64,000 bases of DNA from CAVPMN01 sp963706425 (GCA_963706425.1 CAVPMN010000001.1:1116001-1180000), one strand, 5' to 3'; positions 43,941-53,754 are shown, numbered from the stretch's first letter. Made by a program: numbers and translations. The notes: generated by a model from the sequence alone, not told the origin.

Positions 43941-44165
43941 TCAGCGGCCACGGAGAGCGCTCCGCCGGCGGCGGTACTCGTCGTCATCGATCTCGCCTCG
44001 AGCGAAGCGCTCGTCGAGGATCTGCTCGGGAGTTGGGCCCTGGTGGGTGGGACGTCGAGCGAGGCTGATGATCGCCCACGCGATCACGCCCCAGAAGACC
44101 ACCATCGACACCGTCATCGCGAGCCACGCGGCCCAGCTCCAGTCGCCGTCTCCCCAGTACATCAT
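43941..44165 (-). CDS. SHOCT-domain membrane protein, 74 aa
   Basis: One membrane helix (AMTVSMVVFWGVIAWAIISLA) followed by the SHOCT motif ILDERFARGEIDDDEYRRRR at the C-terminus. These small proteins commonly sit beside DUF305 and copper genes. It follows the DUF305 gene. Confidence 0.88.
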   Translation of the reverse strand: MMYWGDGDWSWAAWLAMTVSMVVFWGVIAWAIISLARRPTHQGPTPEQILDERFARGEIDDDEYRRRRSALRGR

Positions 44166-44210
44166 GATGGGCCTCCCTTCGAAGCGAACACCGGGCGGTG
44201 CCCGCTGGAG

Positions 44211-44906
44211 TCAGCCAGCACTCGACAGCAGAGCGTTCATCTCGGCGATCTCGGCTTGCTGGGCGGTGATGATCATCGCGGCGAGGTCCTTGGCCGGCTG
44301 GTACTTGCCGTCGGCGAGTTGCTGGTTGGCCATCTCGATGGCGCCCTCGTGGTGGAGGATCATCATCTCGAGGAACATGCGGTCGAAGTCGGTGCCGCTG
44401 GCGTTGCCGAGACGAGCCATGTCCGCTTCGGACATCATCCCCGACATCATCATCCCGCCCATGTCGTCGGTGCTGTGGTCCATTGGCTGGTTGCGGTCGG
44501 GCACCGGCTGCCCCCAGTCCTCGAGCCACCCTTCCATGATGACGATCTCAGGGTCCTGGGCCGCCTTGATCTTCTCGGCGAGGCCCCTGATGGTGGGGTC
44601 GGTCGAGATGTCGAGGGCCATGTCGGCCATCTGCACCGCTTGGCCGTGGTGCGGGATCATGCCTTGAGCGAAGGCGACGTCGATCGCGTTGAACTCGGCA
44701 TCTGCCGGCACGCTGATGGTGGAGGTCGACCCGCCCGCTCCGCCCGCTCCCATGGAGCCGTCGCCCATGTCGTCATGGGGCATCGACGACCCCGACATGT
44801 TGCTGTCGGTTCCCATGTCCATGCCGTCGTGGTCGCCCGAGGAGCAGGCGCCGGCCGCGACAGCGACGGCGAGCAGCAGGGCGGGGAAAGCGAGTCGAGC
44901 GCGCAC
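44211..44906 (-). CDS. DUF305 secreted copper-associated lipoprotein, 231 aa
   Basis: Lipoprotein signal ending VAVAAGACSSGD, then a Met/His-rich linker (DGMDMG, SSMPHDDMGDGSMG) and two DUF305 halves with AQGMIPHHGQAVQMA and MMILHHEGAIEMANQQ. The Met/His content suits copper binding outside the cell. A perfect CopY/BlaI-type palindrome lies 44 bp upstream (44950-44966). Confidence 0.85.
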   Translation of the reverse strand: MRARLAFPALLLAVAVAAGACSSGDHDGMDMGTDSNMSGSSMPHDDMGDGSMGAGGAGGSTSTISVPADAEFNAIDVAFAQGMIPHHGQAVQMADMALDISTDPTIRGLAEKIKAAQDPEIVIMEGWLEDWGQPVPDRNQPMDHSTDDMGGMMMSGMMSEADMARLGNASGTDFDRMFLEMMILHHEGAIEMANQQLADGKYQPAKDLAAMIITAQQAEIAEMNALLSSAG

Positions 44907-44949
44907 GGGACCGACCTTTCGAGCGAGTGGACTTCGAGAGCGGAAGAGC

Positions 44950-44966
44950 TACGACAGTGTGTCGTA
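44950..44966. promoter_or_regulatory. BlaI/CopY-type operator 1 (DUF305 gene)
   Basis: TACGACAGTGTGTCGTA, a perfect palindrome, 44 bp upstream of the DUF305 start. The same 7-bp arms recur before the ATPase and BlaI genes. Confidence 0.8.
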
Positions 44967-44968
44967 GT

Positions 44969-47371
44969 TTAGGCCGATGTCGCCGGGCTCGCGGAGTCGG
45001 GGCTCGAGATTCGCGGCGCGGGCTCATCGTCCCCAGCGGGACGCGGCAGCCGAAGGCGTTTGAGGAGCACGGCGTTCAGGGCGACGATGACCGAGGAGCC
45101 CGACATGGTGAGCGCGGCGATCTCGGGCCTCAGCCCGAACCCGAAGGCGGGAACGAACACGCCCGCCGCTATCGGGAGTGCGATCGAGTTGTAGCCGATG
45201 GCCCAGCCCAGGTTCTGTCGCATCTTGCGCAGGGTTCCGCGGCCGATGGTGAGGGCGATCGCCACGTCGAGCGGATCGGAGCGCATGAGGACGACATCGG
45301 CGGTCTCGATGGCGACGTCGGTACCGGCGCCGATGGCGATGCCGAGGTCGGCCTGCGCGAGAGCGGGCGCGTCGTTGACGCCGTCGCCAACCATGGCGAC
45401 GGTGGCGCCGGTCGCCTGCAGCTCGGTGATGCGGGCGGCTTTGTCGCCGGGGCGGACGTCGGCAATGACCTCGACGATGGAGAGCTGCTCGGCGATGCGG
45501 CGGGCGGTCGCTTCGTTGTCGCCGGTGAGCATCACGACTCGGACGCCCATTCGCTGCAGGGACGACACGGCGTCGATGGAGGTGTCGCGAGGCGCGTCGG
45601 CGACGCCGAACACCGCCGCGATGGTGTCGTCGATGGCAACGCACATGACGGTGCGCCCGACCGTGGCGAGGCTGCGCCAGCCCTGGGCGAGGTCGGCGAG
45701 GTCGATGCCCCTGGCGTCCATGAGGGCTCTGGAGCCGACGGCGATGCGATGACCGTCGACGGTGGCGACGGCGCCCTGCCCTGGGACGCTGTCGAACTCG
45801 GTCGCAGTGTGCTGCGTCGCGTCGGGTTGGCGGCGGTCGGCGAAAGCCACGAAGGCCTTGGCGATGGGGTGCTCGGACAGCCGTTCGACGGATGCCGCAT
45901 AGGTGATGACGTTGCGTTCGTCGGCCCGGTCAGCGAAGAGGAGGTCGGTGACCTCGGGCTCGCCCTTCGTGAGGGTTCCGGTCTTGTCCATCACGACGAC
46001 GTCGACGCGAGCCGCGGTCTCGATGGCCGTCGCATGTTTGAACAGGACACCGCGCTGGGCGCCGAGCCCGGAGCCGACCATGATCGCGGTGGGCGTGGCG
46101 AGGCCGAGGGCGTCGGGGCAGGTGATGACGACGACCGTGATGGCGTAGAGCAGCGCCTCGGAGGTGTCGACGTCGCCGATCAGCGTCCACGCAGCGAAGG
46201 TGGCAGCGCCGCCGACGAGCGCGACCAGAACCAGCCAGAAGGCGGCGCGATCGGCGAGACGCTGTCCTGGGGCTTTGGAGTTCTGGGCTTCCTGCACGAG
46301 CTTGACGATCTGGGCCAGGGCGGTATCGGCGCCGACGCCCGTGGCGCGAGCATGCAGGACCCCGTTGCGGTTGATGGTCGCGCCGATGACTTCCGAGCCG
46401 GGTTCCTTGTGCACGGGGAGGCTCTCGCCGGTGACAACAGACTCATCGACCTCGCTCTCGCCATCGGTGACGTTGCCGTCGACGGGGATCTTCGCTCCGG
46501 GACGGATCACGAGCCGGTCACCGACGACGACGTCACCCGTGGGAATCTCGATGGTGGCGCCGTCGCGCTCGACCAGCGCCGTGGACGGTGCGAGGTTCAA
46601 CAGCGTGCGGATGGCGTCGTTGGCGCCGCCGCGAGCGCGCATCTCGAACCAGTGGCCCAAGAGTACGAACGCAGCCAGCATGGTCGCGGCCTCGTAGAAC
46701 ACGTCCCCGCCGCCGGTCAGGGTCACCGCCACCGAGTACGCCCAGCCGGTGCCGATGCCGACGGCGACGAGCACCATCATGTCGAGGGTTCGGGCGCGCA
46801 GTGCGGCGAGGGCACCCGTGAAGAAGATCGAAGCCGACCAGAAGATGACCGGCAGGCTCAGCAGGAGCTGCCAGACGTCGTTGCGGATCCCGAACGGCAC
46901 GGGCAGATGGAGGCCGAGGATGTCCATCCCGATGTGGGAGTACATCGTGATGACGAGCGCGAAGACGAGCGCGACCAGGAACCGGTTGCGCATGTCGGCC
47001 GCCATCGCCGCCATCGACTCCTCGTCGCCGCCGTGGTGATGGTGGCCCACCTCATGAGAGCCGCCAGGAACCGGTTCGCAGAGGTGGTCAGGGACCGACA
47101 GGCCAGCGCAGTGATAGCCGCACTCGCGCACCCAGTCGCGCAGGTCGGCAACGGACGCCACGGTGGGGTCGAACGTGACCGTGGCCGTCTGCGCGATCGG
47201 GTTGGCGTCGACGGCCACCACCCCGGGCCGGCGCGAGAGGACCGCTTCGATGACGTTCTTCTCGGTGGCCCAGCGCAGCCCGCGGACCTCGACGGTTTCG
47301 ATCACGGTGTCACCGCCCATGACGACCGCCGGGTGCGACCAGACCACGCTCGTGGTGTCCGCGCGGGCCAC
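44969..47371 (-). CDS. P1B-type heavy-metal (copper-class) transporting ATPase, about 800 aa
   Basis: Exports metal using ATP. An N-terminal HMA-like domain lacks its CxxC (RWATEKN in its place), a His-rich patch GGSHEVGHHHHGGDE follows, then eight membrane helices. The phosphorylation motif VVMDKTGTLTKG, TGES loop, and GDGVNDAPALAQADLG are intact. The TM6 ion motif is CPD (VVITCPDALGLATPT at about 46112-46120), not the usual CPC or CPH. GTG 47371 is assumed; an ATG at 47320 would shorten it, and an ATG at 47378 with the best RBS (AGGAG) is out of frame, hinting at another indel at the 5' end. Metal specificity unsure; context says copper. Confidence 0.85.
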   Translation of the reverse strand: MARADTTSVVWSHPAVVMGGDTVIETVEVRGLRWATEKNVIEAVLSRRPGVVAVDANPIAQTATVTFDPTVASVADLRDWVRECGYHCAGLSVPDHLCEPVPGGSHEVGHHHHGGDEESMAAMAADMRNRFLVALVFALVITMYSHIGMDILGLHLPVPFGIRNDVWQLLLSLPVIFWSASIFFTGALAALRARTLDMMVLVAVGIGTGWAYSVAVTLTGGGDVFYEAATMLAAFVLLGHWFEMRARGGANDAIRTLLNLAPSTALVERDGATIEIPTGDVVVGDRLVIRPGAKIPVDGNVTDGESEVDESVVTGESLPVHKEPGSEVIGATINRNGVLHARATGVGADTALAQIVKLVQEAQNSKAPGQRLADRAAFWLVLVALVGGAATFAAWTLIGDVDTSEALLYAITVVVITCPDALGLATPTAIMVGSGLGAQRGVLFKHATAIETAARVDVVVMDKTGTLTKGEPEVTDLLFADRADERNVITYAASVERLSEHPIAKAFVAFADRRQPDATQHTATEFDSVPGQGAVATVDGHRIAVGSRALMDARGIDLADLAQGWRSLATVGRTVMCVAIDDTIAAVFGVADAPRDTSIDAVSSLQRMGVRVVMLTGDNEATARRIAEQLSIVEVIADVRPGDKAARITELQATGATVAMVGDGVNDAPALAQADLGIAIGAGTDVAIETADVVLMRSDPLDVAIALTIGRGTLRKMRQNLGWAIGYNSIALPIAAGVFVPAFGFGLRPEIAALTMSGSSVIVALNAVLLKRLRLPRPAGDDEPAPRISSPDSASPATSA

Positions 47372-47392
47372 GCGACATGAACCACTCCTTTC

Positions 47393-47409
47393 TACGACAG
47401 CGTGTCGTA
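47393..47409. promoter_or_regulatory. BlaI/CopY-type operator 2 (ATPase gene)
   Basis: TACGACAGCGTGTCGTA, 22 bp upstream of the ATPase start; differs from operator 1 only in one central base. Confidence 0.8.
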
Positions 47410-47435
47410 GATCGTAGCCAGATTGCCCTCGTCGA

Positions 47436-48317
47436 TCAGGGGCAGACGTGGTGGAGGAAGGTGGCCAGGTGGTGGACCTGGACGGACGACCCGGCAAGCG
47501 TGATCAGGATCGTCATGGCCGACGCGGCGACAGGGAGCGTGAGCCGTGCCCGAGCCGGTGGGTGGAGCAGGGCGTCGACCCGGGCGGTGGCGCTCAGGGC
47601 ACCGAAGCCGAGCACACCAGGGGTCGCCTGGGGGGCGCCGAGGAGGGCGACGCGAGCGATCGTCCGAGCGACGAGGGTGCGGGAGCCCACGGCGACCGCG
47701 GCGGTCTCATCGGCCCACCGCTCGGTGTTGAACCGGACCTGACGGGCGAGGGGCACGAGGAACGGGAACGCCTCGGCGCAGGTCTCGGCAACGTGAACGT
47801 AGCGATGGTGGCCGTGGTCGAGGTGGGCATGCTCGTGCGCGATCACCGCGCGGCGTTCGTCGCGGCTGAGGGCGTGGACGAGCTGGTCGCCGAGCACCAC
47901 GCCTCCGGGGGAGCCGGGCACCGCGAATGCGAAAGGTCCCGCCGCAGCGATGACCTCGACGCCCTCTATCTCCGCGAACGACGCGAGCTCTGCTCGGACC
48001 CGACGGGTGTACCGGACCACGCGGCGTGCTGCGACCAACAAGAGCGCGGCGGCGAGCGCACCGGCCCACGGTGCGGCTCCGTGGTCGCCGGGGTACAGGG
48101 CGTCGCACCAGCCCAGCCATGACGAGACTTCGTGCAGCTCCGACGCACCGGCCACGGTGACGAGGACCAGCGCGGCGGCGACCCCGGCTGCCGCGACGAC
48201 GGTGGCAACGGTGAGCACGCGGACGCTCGTGGCTGGCGAGGCCATGCGCGGCAGGAACCACCCGGCAGCGATCCCGGCGCCGACGAGGAGCAACGGGGCG
48301 ACGAGGAGCGCGTTCAC
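47436..48317 (-). CDS. M56-family (BlaR-like) membrane metallopeptidase, 293 aa
   Basis: Integral membrane zinc protease of the sensor type. Three hydrophobic segments near the N-terminus, then the catalytic helix AVIAHEHAHLDHGHH (HEXXH) near residue 165, and a NTERWADETAA segment. It lacks a penicillin-binding sensor domain. GTG 48317 overlaps the BlaI stop. Such proteases clear the partner repressor, allowing expression of the regulon. Confidence 0.87.
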   Translation of the reverse strand: MNALLVAPLLLVGAGIAAGWFLPRMASPATSVRVLTVATVVAAAGVAAALVLVTVAGASELHEVSSWLGWCDALYPGDHGAAPWAGALAAALLLVAARRVVRYTRRVRAELASFAEIEGVEVIAAAGPFAFAVPGSPGGVVLGDQLVHALSRDERRAVIAHEHAHLDHGHHRYVHVAETCAEAFPFLVPLARQVRFNTERWADETAAVAVGSRTLVARTIARVALLGAPQATPGVLGFGALSATARVDALLHPPARARLTLPVAASAMTILITLAGSSVQVHHLATFLHHVCP

Positions 48318-48673
48318 GATTCGAGTCCTTCCAGCGCGGCGCGCAGCGCTGCGGCCTCCTTCGCGGAGAGCCCGTCGACGAAGCGGCTCATCGTCGCTAC
48401 CCGGTCGTTGGTGGCGGCGAGCGCCGATCGCATCCGGGTCGCGGTGAGGTCGGCTTCGCTCACGGTCGCGGCATAGGCGTAGCCGCGGCCGTGCCTGGTG
48501 CGTTGCACCAGGCCCTTGTCGACAAGCCGGGTGAGGATCGTGGTGATCGTGGTGTAGGCGAGCTCGCCATCGAGGCGGTCGCGCACCTCGGCCGGTGCCA
48601 CTGGGGTGTCGGCTCGCCACAAGACGTCGAGGATGTCGGCCTCGAGGGTGCCCATCGGGCGACGCTGAGCCAT
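48314..48673 (-). CDS. BlaI/MecI/CopY-family repressor, 119 aa
   Basis: Winged-helix repressor: MGTLEADILDVLWRADTPVA, TTITTILTRLVDKGLVQRTR then HGRGYAYAATVSEAD. No CopY-type Cys cluster at the C-terminus, so induction likely goes through proteolysis by the M56 partner. The three TACGACA palindromes around it (own promoter, ATPase, DUF305) are the natural targets. Confidence 0.9.
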   Translation of the reverse strand: MAQRRPMGTLEADILDVLWRADTPVAPAEVRDRLDGELAYTTITTILTRLVDKGLVQRTRHGRGYAYAATVSEADLTATRMRSALAATNDRVATMSRFVDGLSAKEAAALRAALEGLES

Positions 48674-48715
48674 GCTCACGCTCCGGGTCGATGCGGACTG
48701 GTCCAGAACACTTAC

Positions 48716-48732
48716 CACGACAGTCTGTCGTA
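48716..48732. promoter_or_regulatory. BlaI/CopY-type operator 3 (blaI-M56 operon)
   Basis: CACGACAGTCTGTCGTA, one mismatch from a perfect palindrome, 43 bp upstream of the BlaI start. Suggests autoregulation. Confidence 0.75.
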
Positions 48733-48764
48733 GCCGGGCGCCGGGTGTGCAAAGCGCCAGGTGT

Positions 48765-48974
48765 CTAGGTGACGAGTTCGTAACCGGCGCCCTCCACGGC
48801 GGCGCGCACGGCGTCGGGGTCGATCGCGGCGTCGGAGGTGACGGTGACACGGCCCGTGGCGAGATCGACGTCGACGGCGGTGACACCGGCGATGGCCGAG
48901 ACCTCGGACTGCACCGAGCTGACGCAGTGACCGCAGGTCATGCCTTCGACCTGGAAGGTGGATCTGGTTGCCAT
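48765..48974 (-). CDS. CopZ-type copper chaperone (HMA domain), 69 aa
   Basis: A single heavy-metal-associated domain with GMTCGHC (Cys14, Cys17), the soluble chaperone fold. It delivers copper to the ATPase or repressor. Its own upstream region shows no TACGACA palindrome. Confidence 0.9.
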   Translation of the reverse strand: MATRSTFQVEGMTCGHCVSSVQSEVSAIAGVTAVDVDLATGRVTVTSDAAIDPDAVRAAVEGAGYELVT

Positions 48975-49101
48975 GGTGACCTCTCCTCTGACGACGCTCG
49001 TGGCCGCTCCCCGCCCGGCGCCGGCGGGTGGAGGCCCAGTGGCGAAGCCAGCCACCCGCGGAGGTTGTGGTCCAAGGCGGACGCGACTCACCGGTCCAAC
49101 G

Positions 49102-50125
49102 CTAGATCGTGATGACGATCTTTCCTCGCGCGTCTCCGGCTTCGAGATGTCGCATGGCGTCGGGTGCGGTGTCGAGCGTGAAGGTGCGACCGATCACCGG
49201 CGTGACGTTGCCATCATCGATGAGCTCCGTGATCTCTTTCGAGGCTGGGGTAGCGCTCGTCCGAGTTGAGCGCGGTCAGCCGCTCGGGGAGGAACAGTGA
49301 CCACACAGGCGCTCGGAGACTGCGGCCGAATCCCCCCGTCCAGTCGCCCTTGCTCTCACCACCCACGATCACGAGGGCGGCCCCTGGATTCAGTGTCTTG
49401 CGAAGCTGGCGCAGCGACGTGTTGCCGCCGAGGTCGAGGATGACGTCGTAGCGGCGCACCCCGTCGGTGACGCCGTGTTTGGTGTAGTCGACGACGTGGT
49501 CGGCGCCGATCGATCGCACAAGGTCGATCTTCGCGGTGCTGCACACGCCGGTGACCTCGGCGCCGAGCGCCTTGGCGATCTGCACCGCGTAGGTGCCGAT
49601 ACCGCCGGACGCGCCGAGGACCATGACCGACTGGCCGGCCTCGATTCGACCGAGCTGGACGGCCTGCCAGGCCGACGTCGCCGACACGGGCACGGCCGCC
49701 GCCTGTTCGAAGGTCAGGCTCCTCGGCTTGCGGGAGAGCTTGTCCTCCGGTGCCGCCGAGAACTCAGCGAACGCGCCGCGACCGACCCCGTAGACGTCGT
49801 CGCCGATCGAGAATCGGGTGACCTTGCTGCCAACGTCTACGACGGTGCCTGCGATCGCGAGGCCGGGCACGCGATTCTTTGGCCCGCGAACGCCAAAGCC
49901 CAGGACACGGATGAGGTACGGCCGCCCGGTCATCAAGTGCCAGGTGCCTCGGTCGAGCCCGGCAGCGCGCACTCGCACCAGCACCTCGTCGGGCTCGATC
50001 GAGGGCTTGGCGATGTCGGCCAGCCGCCAGGTGTCGGCCGTCCCAAAGCCGTCCTGGACGATCGCCCGGATGGTGTTCGCGTCGGTCTCCTGCCTGGCGT
50101 CCTTGTCGGGTGTGGTGGTGCGCAT
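49102..50125 (-). pseudogene. Zinc-type NAD(P)-dependent alcohol dehydrogenase/quinone reductase-like, single frameshift
   Basis: MDR-family oxidoreductase: the N-terminal GroES-like part has RVRAAGLDRGTWHLMTGRPY, the cofactor domain VMVLGASGGIGTYAVQIAKA and ADHVVDYTKHG. The frame breaks near 49240 at an AAA run; removing one A gives EEITELIDDGNVTPVIGRTF and a C-terminus GKIVITI ending at 49102. ATG 50125 follows AGAAGGGG. It is preceded in frame by the SARP gene without an intervening stop, which is probably another artefact. Confidence 0.78.
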
Positions 50126-50268
50126 GGCTGACCCCTTCTGTCCGGATTGCGTCGGAACCGTTCCGACTCGGCAACCGTGCAGGGAAGCGCTGGCGAGCCG
50201 CTGACTCGACGCTGACGCGCGGGAGCTGGCGACCTGCCTTCGTCCCGCGCCGGGACCAGCCCGTGGCT

Positions 50269-53200
50269 CTATGACGTGGCGGCTCGATGACCCACGGCTC
50301 GATGAAAGGAGGGGACGGACCACGTGCGCGTCGATGCGGTCGGCCTCCGTGACGCGGAGCCGTGCGGCAGGCATCGCCGCGTCGGCCAGTTCGAGCCAGG
50401 TGGCGGCGGCATGGAGGTCCCCGGCATCGGCGCTCTGGCGAGCGAGCGCATCGAGCACGAGCACCTCTACTTCGAAATCGGCGCTACGACGAGCCTCGTC
50501 CAACACCTCGTCGAGGAGACTGCGTTCGCGGCCCTCCGGTGGTGCTGTCACTGCCACGAGGCAGTCGGTGAGCAGCGCGTGATCGCCGCCGCCCGACGCT
50601 CGGTACCAGGCCTGGGCAGCGAGGAGTTGGGATCGTGCGGCTTCGGGATCACCCTGCTCCCGGAGGACTCGACCGAGGCGCATGCGAGCGAGCGCCGCCA
50701 CGCGCAGATCCCCCGCCGCCCGCGCGACGTCGATGGCCGCCTGCAGGCTCAGCGCCGCAGCATCCAGATCACCCCGCTGTTGTTGCGCTCGACCGAGGTT
50801 GGCGCGGTGGTAGGCCTCGGTGGAGGCGAAGCCCTGCGACAGAGCGGCGGCAGCCGCACGATCGAGATGATCGCACGCGTCCTCGTAGCGAGCCTCCGCC
50901 TGGGCGATCGCGCCCAACATCGCCCCGGTGTGGACGAGAAACCAGGGATCTCGGACCTCGGTGAGGAGGCGCGTCGCCTCCGTGCAGGCCTGGGTCGCCT
51001 TGGCCTGGTCACCGCCAGCCAGAGCGACGTGGGCGTAGAGCACTCGGTTCGCGGCTTCGTCCCAAGCCTCTCCGAGCTCGGCGAACACCGGTCGGGAGCG
51101 CTCCAACACTCGCTGGCATTCCTCGAAATCCCCCTTCTGCGACAGCACGTACGCGAGGAAGAAGTCCGCTCGCGCCCTGGCGAGGTCGTCACCCGCGAAG
51201 TCGAACTGCTCGATGGCATCGACGACGATGGCGCGACCGAGCTCGACGTCGCCACCCGCGGCGTACAGCCAGCCGAGCAGCAAGCAACCCGAGAGTCGAA
51301 GATCGCCCGTCGCCACCGGCTCGGCTGCCGTGAGCGCCACCCGCATCCGCTCGGCAGCGGCATGATCGCCGACGAGCATCCAAACCCAACCGAGTTGCGT
51401 CGCGATCGTCAGCGCCAAGACGGGATCTGCACTGCCAGCCCACGCGAGCGCTGCGTCGACGTTCGCCCGCTCGGTGCTGGCCCACCTGACGTGGTGAGGC
51501 TGATCAGGGCCACGAGCGCCTACCGCAGCCGCGTCGGACGCGGCCGCTACCCATCCAGCGTGAGCACCGAAGGCGGTCGGTGCTTCGCCGCTCTCATCGA
51601 GCCGATCCAGGGCGAACGACCGGACGCTGTCGAGCAGCCAGTACCGAAGGTCACCGTCGGCCGTCGCTTCGATCGTGACAAGCGAGCGATCGACGAGCCG
51701 GTCGACCACGTCGAGCGCAGCCTCGGCGGGGACACCCAGCGCGCCGAGCACACGTTCGACACCGTCGAGTGGAGCGCCGCCGACGAAGGTGGCCAGCGCC
51801 CACAGGCCACGCTGGTCGTCGGGGAAGAGAAGGTCGTAACTCCACCCGATGGCGGCGGCCAGCGTCCGCTGGCGCTCAGGTCGCCGACTGGCAGGGTCGC
51901 GCAACACACTGAACCGGTCGGCGAGCCGCCGGGCGATCTCCGCGAGCGAAAGCGACCGCGTCGCGCGCGGCGGCGAGCTCGATGGCGAGCGGAAGCCCGT
52001 CGAGGGACCGGCACACCTCCTCGACCGTCGCGGTGTTCTCGCTGGCGGTGAAGTCTTGGTCATGCACGGCCGCGCGTTGTCCGAACAGCTCGACGGCATC
52101 AGCGAATGGCAGAGGGCTGAGGGCATAGACGTGCTCACCATCGACTCCGAGCGGAAGCTGGCTCGTCGTGAGGAGACGCACACCCTCGCCGGCACGAAGC
52201 AATGGATCGACCAGTTCCGCAACCGCGTCGACGACATGCTCGCAGTTGTCGAGCACGATCAACACGTTGGCGCCGCGCAGACGCTCGATCAACGCTGGCT
52301 CGCTGGCGTCTTTGGCGTGCAGCGACACGGCGATGGTGTCCCCGACGGACTCCGCGGTGCGAGTGGTCTCGAGCCGTACCAACCAGGCGCCGTCGATGGG
52401 CTCGGATAGCCGAGCGACTTCCAGCGCGAGTCGGGTCTTGCCGACGCCGGCCGGCCCCACGAGCGTCACCAGCCGGTGGCCCTGGCAGAGGCTGGCGAGG
52501 TCGGCGCACTCTCGGTCGCGTCCGACGAGGGACGACGAGAGCGCCGGAAGGTTGCCGCTTGTGATCAGCGAGGGCGCATGTGTGGGCTTCGGTGCTGGTG
52601 CATCGAGGGCCGGGTCCTGTGCGAGCACCTGTTGCTCGAGGCGCTGGAGATCGCGGCCAGGTTCGAGACCGAGCTCTTCGACGAGGCGTTCGCGAACAGA
52701 GCGGTAGGAGGCGAGTGCGTCGGCCTGCCGACCGGCGCGATAGAGCGCGGTGATCAGTAGGCCCCACAGGCCTTCGCGCAACGGGTGCTCCGCTACGAGC
52801 TCTTCCAGTTCGTCGACCACGTCGCTCGAGGCTCCCAGGTCGAGTCGGGAAGCGAGTTGGTCTTCGATCAACCGAAGCCGCAAGCCTTCGGCCTGTGCCC
52901 GATGCGGGCGGAGCCAGTCGGCGTCGCTCGCACCGAAAAGGCTCTCGCCCCGGAACAGCGCGAGGGCCTCGGCGCTCGCGTCGCGGGCTCCAGCCGACTC
53001 GCCCGACCTCACCAGCCTCGTGACATCGTCGGCGCGTCGGGCGAGTTCGAACACGTCGACGGCACTCGGATCGACGGCCAGCCGGTAGCCGATCTGCCCA
53101 CCCTCGACGAGGGCCGGGTCACCGAGCGCGCGGCGCAATCGCGAAACCTTGGACTGCACGGTGTTGGCGCTCGTGGACGCTGCATCGGCGCCCCAAAGGT

Positions 53201-53345
53201 CCTCCAGGAGCTGATCCTTCGGGATCATCGTGCCCGCGGCGACGGCCAGGCGCATCAGCAACTCGGTCGGCTTACCTGCAGGCACTGCGATCAGCTCGCC
53301 GTCGCGGCGCACCTCGACCGGCCCGAGCAGCGCCACGGAGATCAC
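50269..53345 (-). pseudogene. SARP/BTAD (AfsR-like) transcriptional regulator, frameshifted
   Basis: About 1,020 aa. From GTG 53345: an OmpR-like DNA-binding domain (ISVALLGPVEVRRDGE, NTVQSKVSRLRRALGDPALV), a BTAD domain (YRSVRERLVEELGLEPGRDL), then an AAA/NB-ARC domain with LVTLVGPAGVGKTRLALEVA and VLIVLDNCEHVVDAVAELV. Near 51965 the frame shifts; deleting one G links LAAAR to TRSLSLAEIARRLADRFSVL. TPR-like repeats follow to about residue 1000. The true end is unresolved: one frame reaches TAG at 50269, the other runs on into the alcohol dehydrogenase. Such proteins activate secondary metabolism or stress genes. Confidence 0.78.
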
Positions 53346-53424
53346 CCCGCCAGCGTAAGCCCCTCCCCGATCGGCGTCAGGGCCGCGCCAGCGAGGCGCC
53401 AGAGGCGGGGCGTCCACTCGCTTC

Positions 53425-53754
53425 ATGCCAGACATCGATCCCCAGGGCCTCATCCACCAGCTGACTCGCGAGACGGCCGGCAGCGTCGCCGGCATCCCCA
53501 GCGTCTCGGTTCTCGTCGCCGCCGCCCTCCTCGCGGCCGGCTCGACCGACCTGCTGGCAGAGGCGATGCGGACAGCCACGACGACCGCGGATCGCCAGTT
53601 CGTCGCCATCGCCGTCGCCCACCTCGCCGGCGACCACGACCGGGTCGACGCCCTCGCCCGCGATCACCTCCTCGACCACGACCCCAGGCCCCTCCTGGTC
53701 TGGATCGTCGATCAGAGCCGTGACATCACCATCAACCAAGGAGACGAACGATGA
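53425..53754 (+). CDS. Small uncharacterised protein, 109 aa
   Basis: An alpha-helical protein (GIPSVSVLVAAALLAAGSTD, QFVAIAVAHLAGDHDRVDAL) with no identifiable domain. It is divergent from the SARP gene and overlaps the hydrolase start (ATGA at 53751-53754), suggesting cotranslation. Confidence 0.65.
   Translation: MPDIDPQGLIHQLTRETAGSVAGIPSVSVLVAAALLAAGSTDLLAEAMRTATTTADRQFVAIAVAHLAGDHDRVDALARDHLLDHDPRPLLVWIVDQSRDITINQGDER

Noticed and set aside
44927..47380. An 817-codon open frame on the plus strand antisense to the P1B ATPase
   Set aside because: Long antisense frames are expected in high-GC DNA; the translation is Asp/Gly/Arg-rich with no domain, while the minus strand encodes a clear ATPase.
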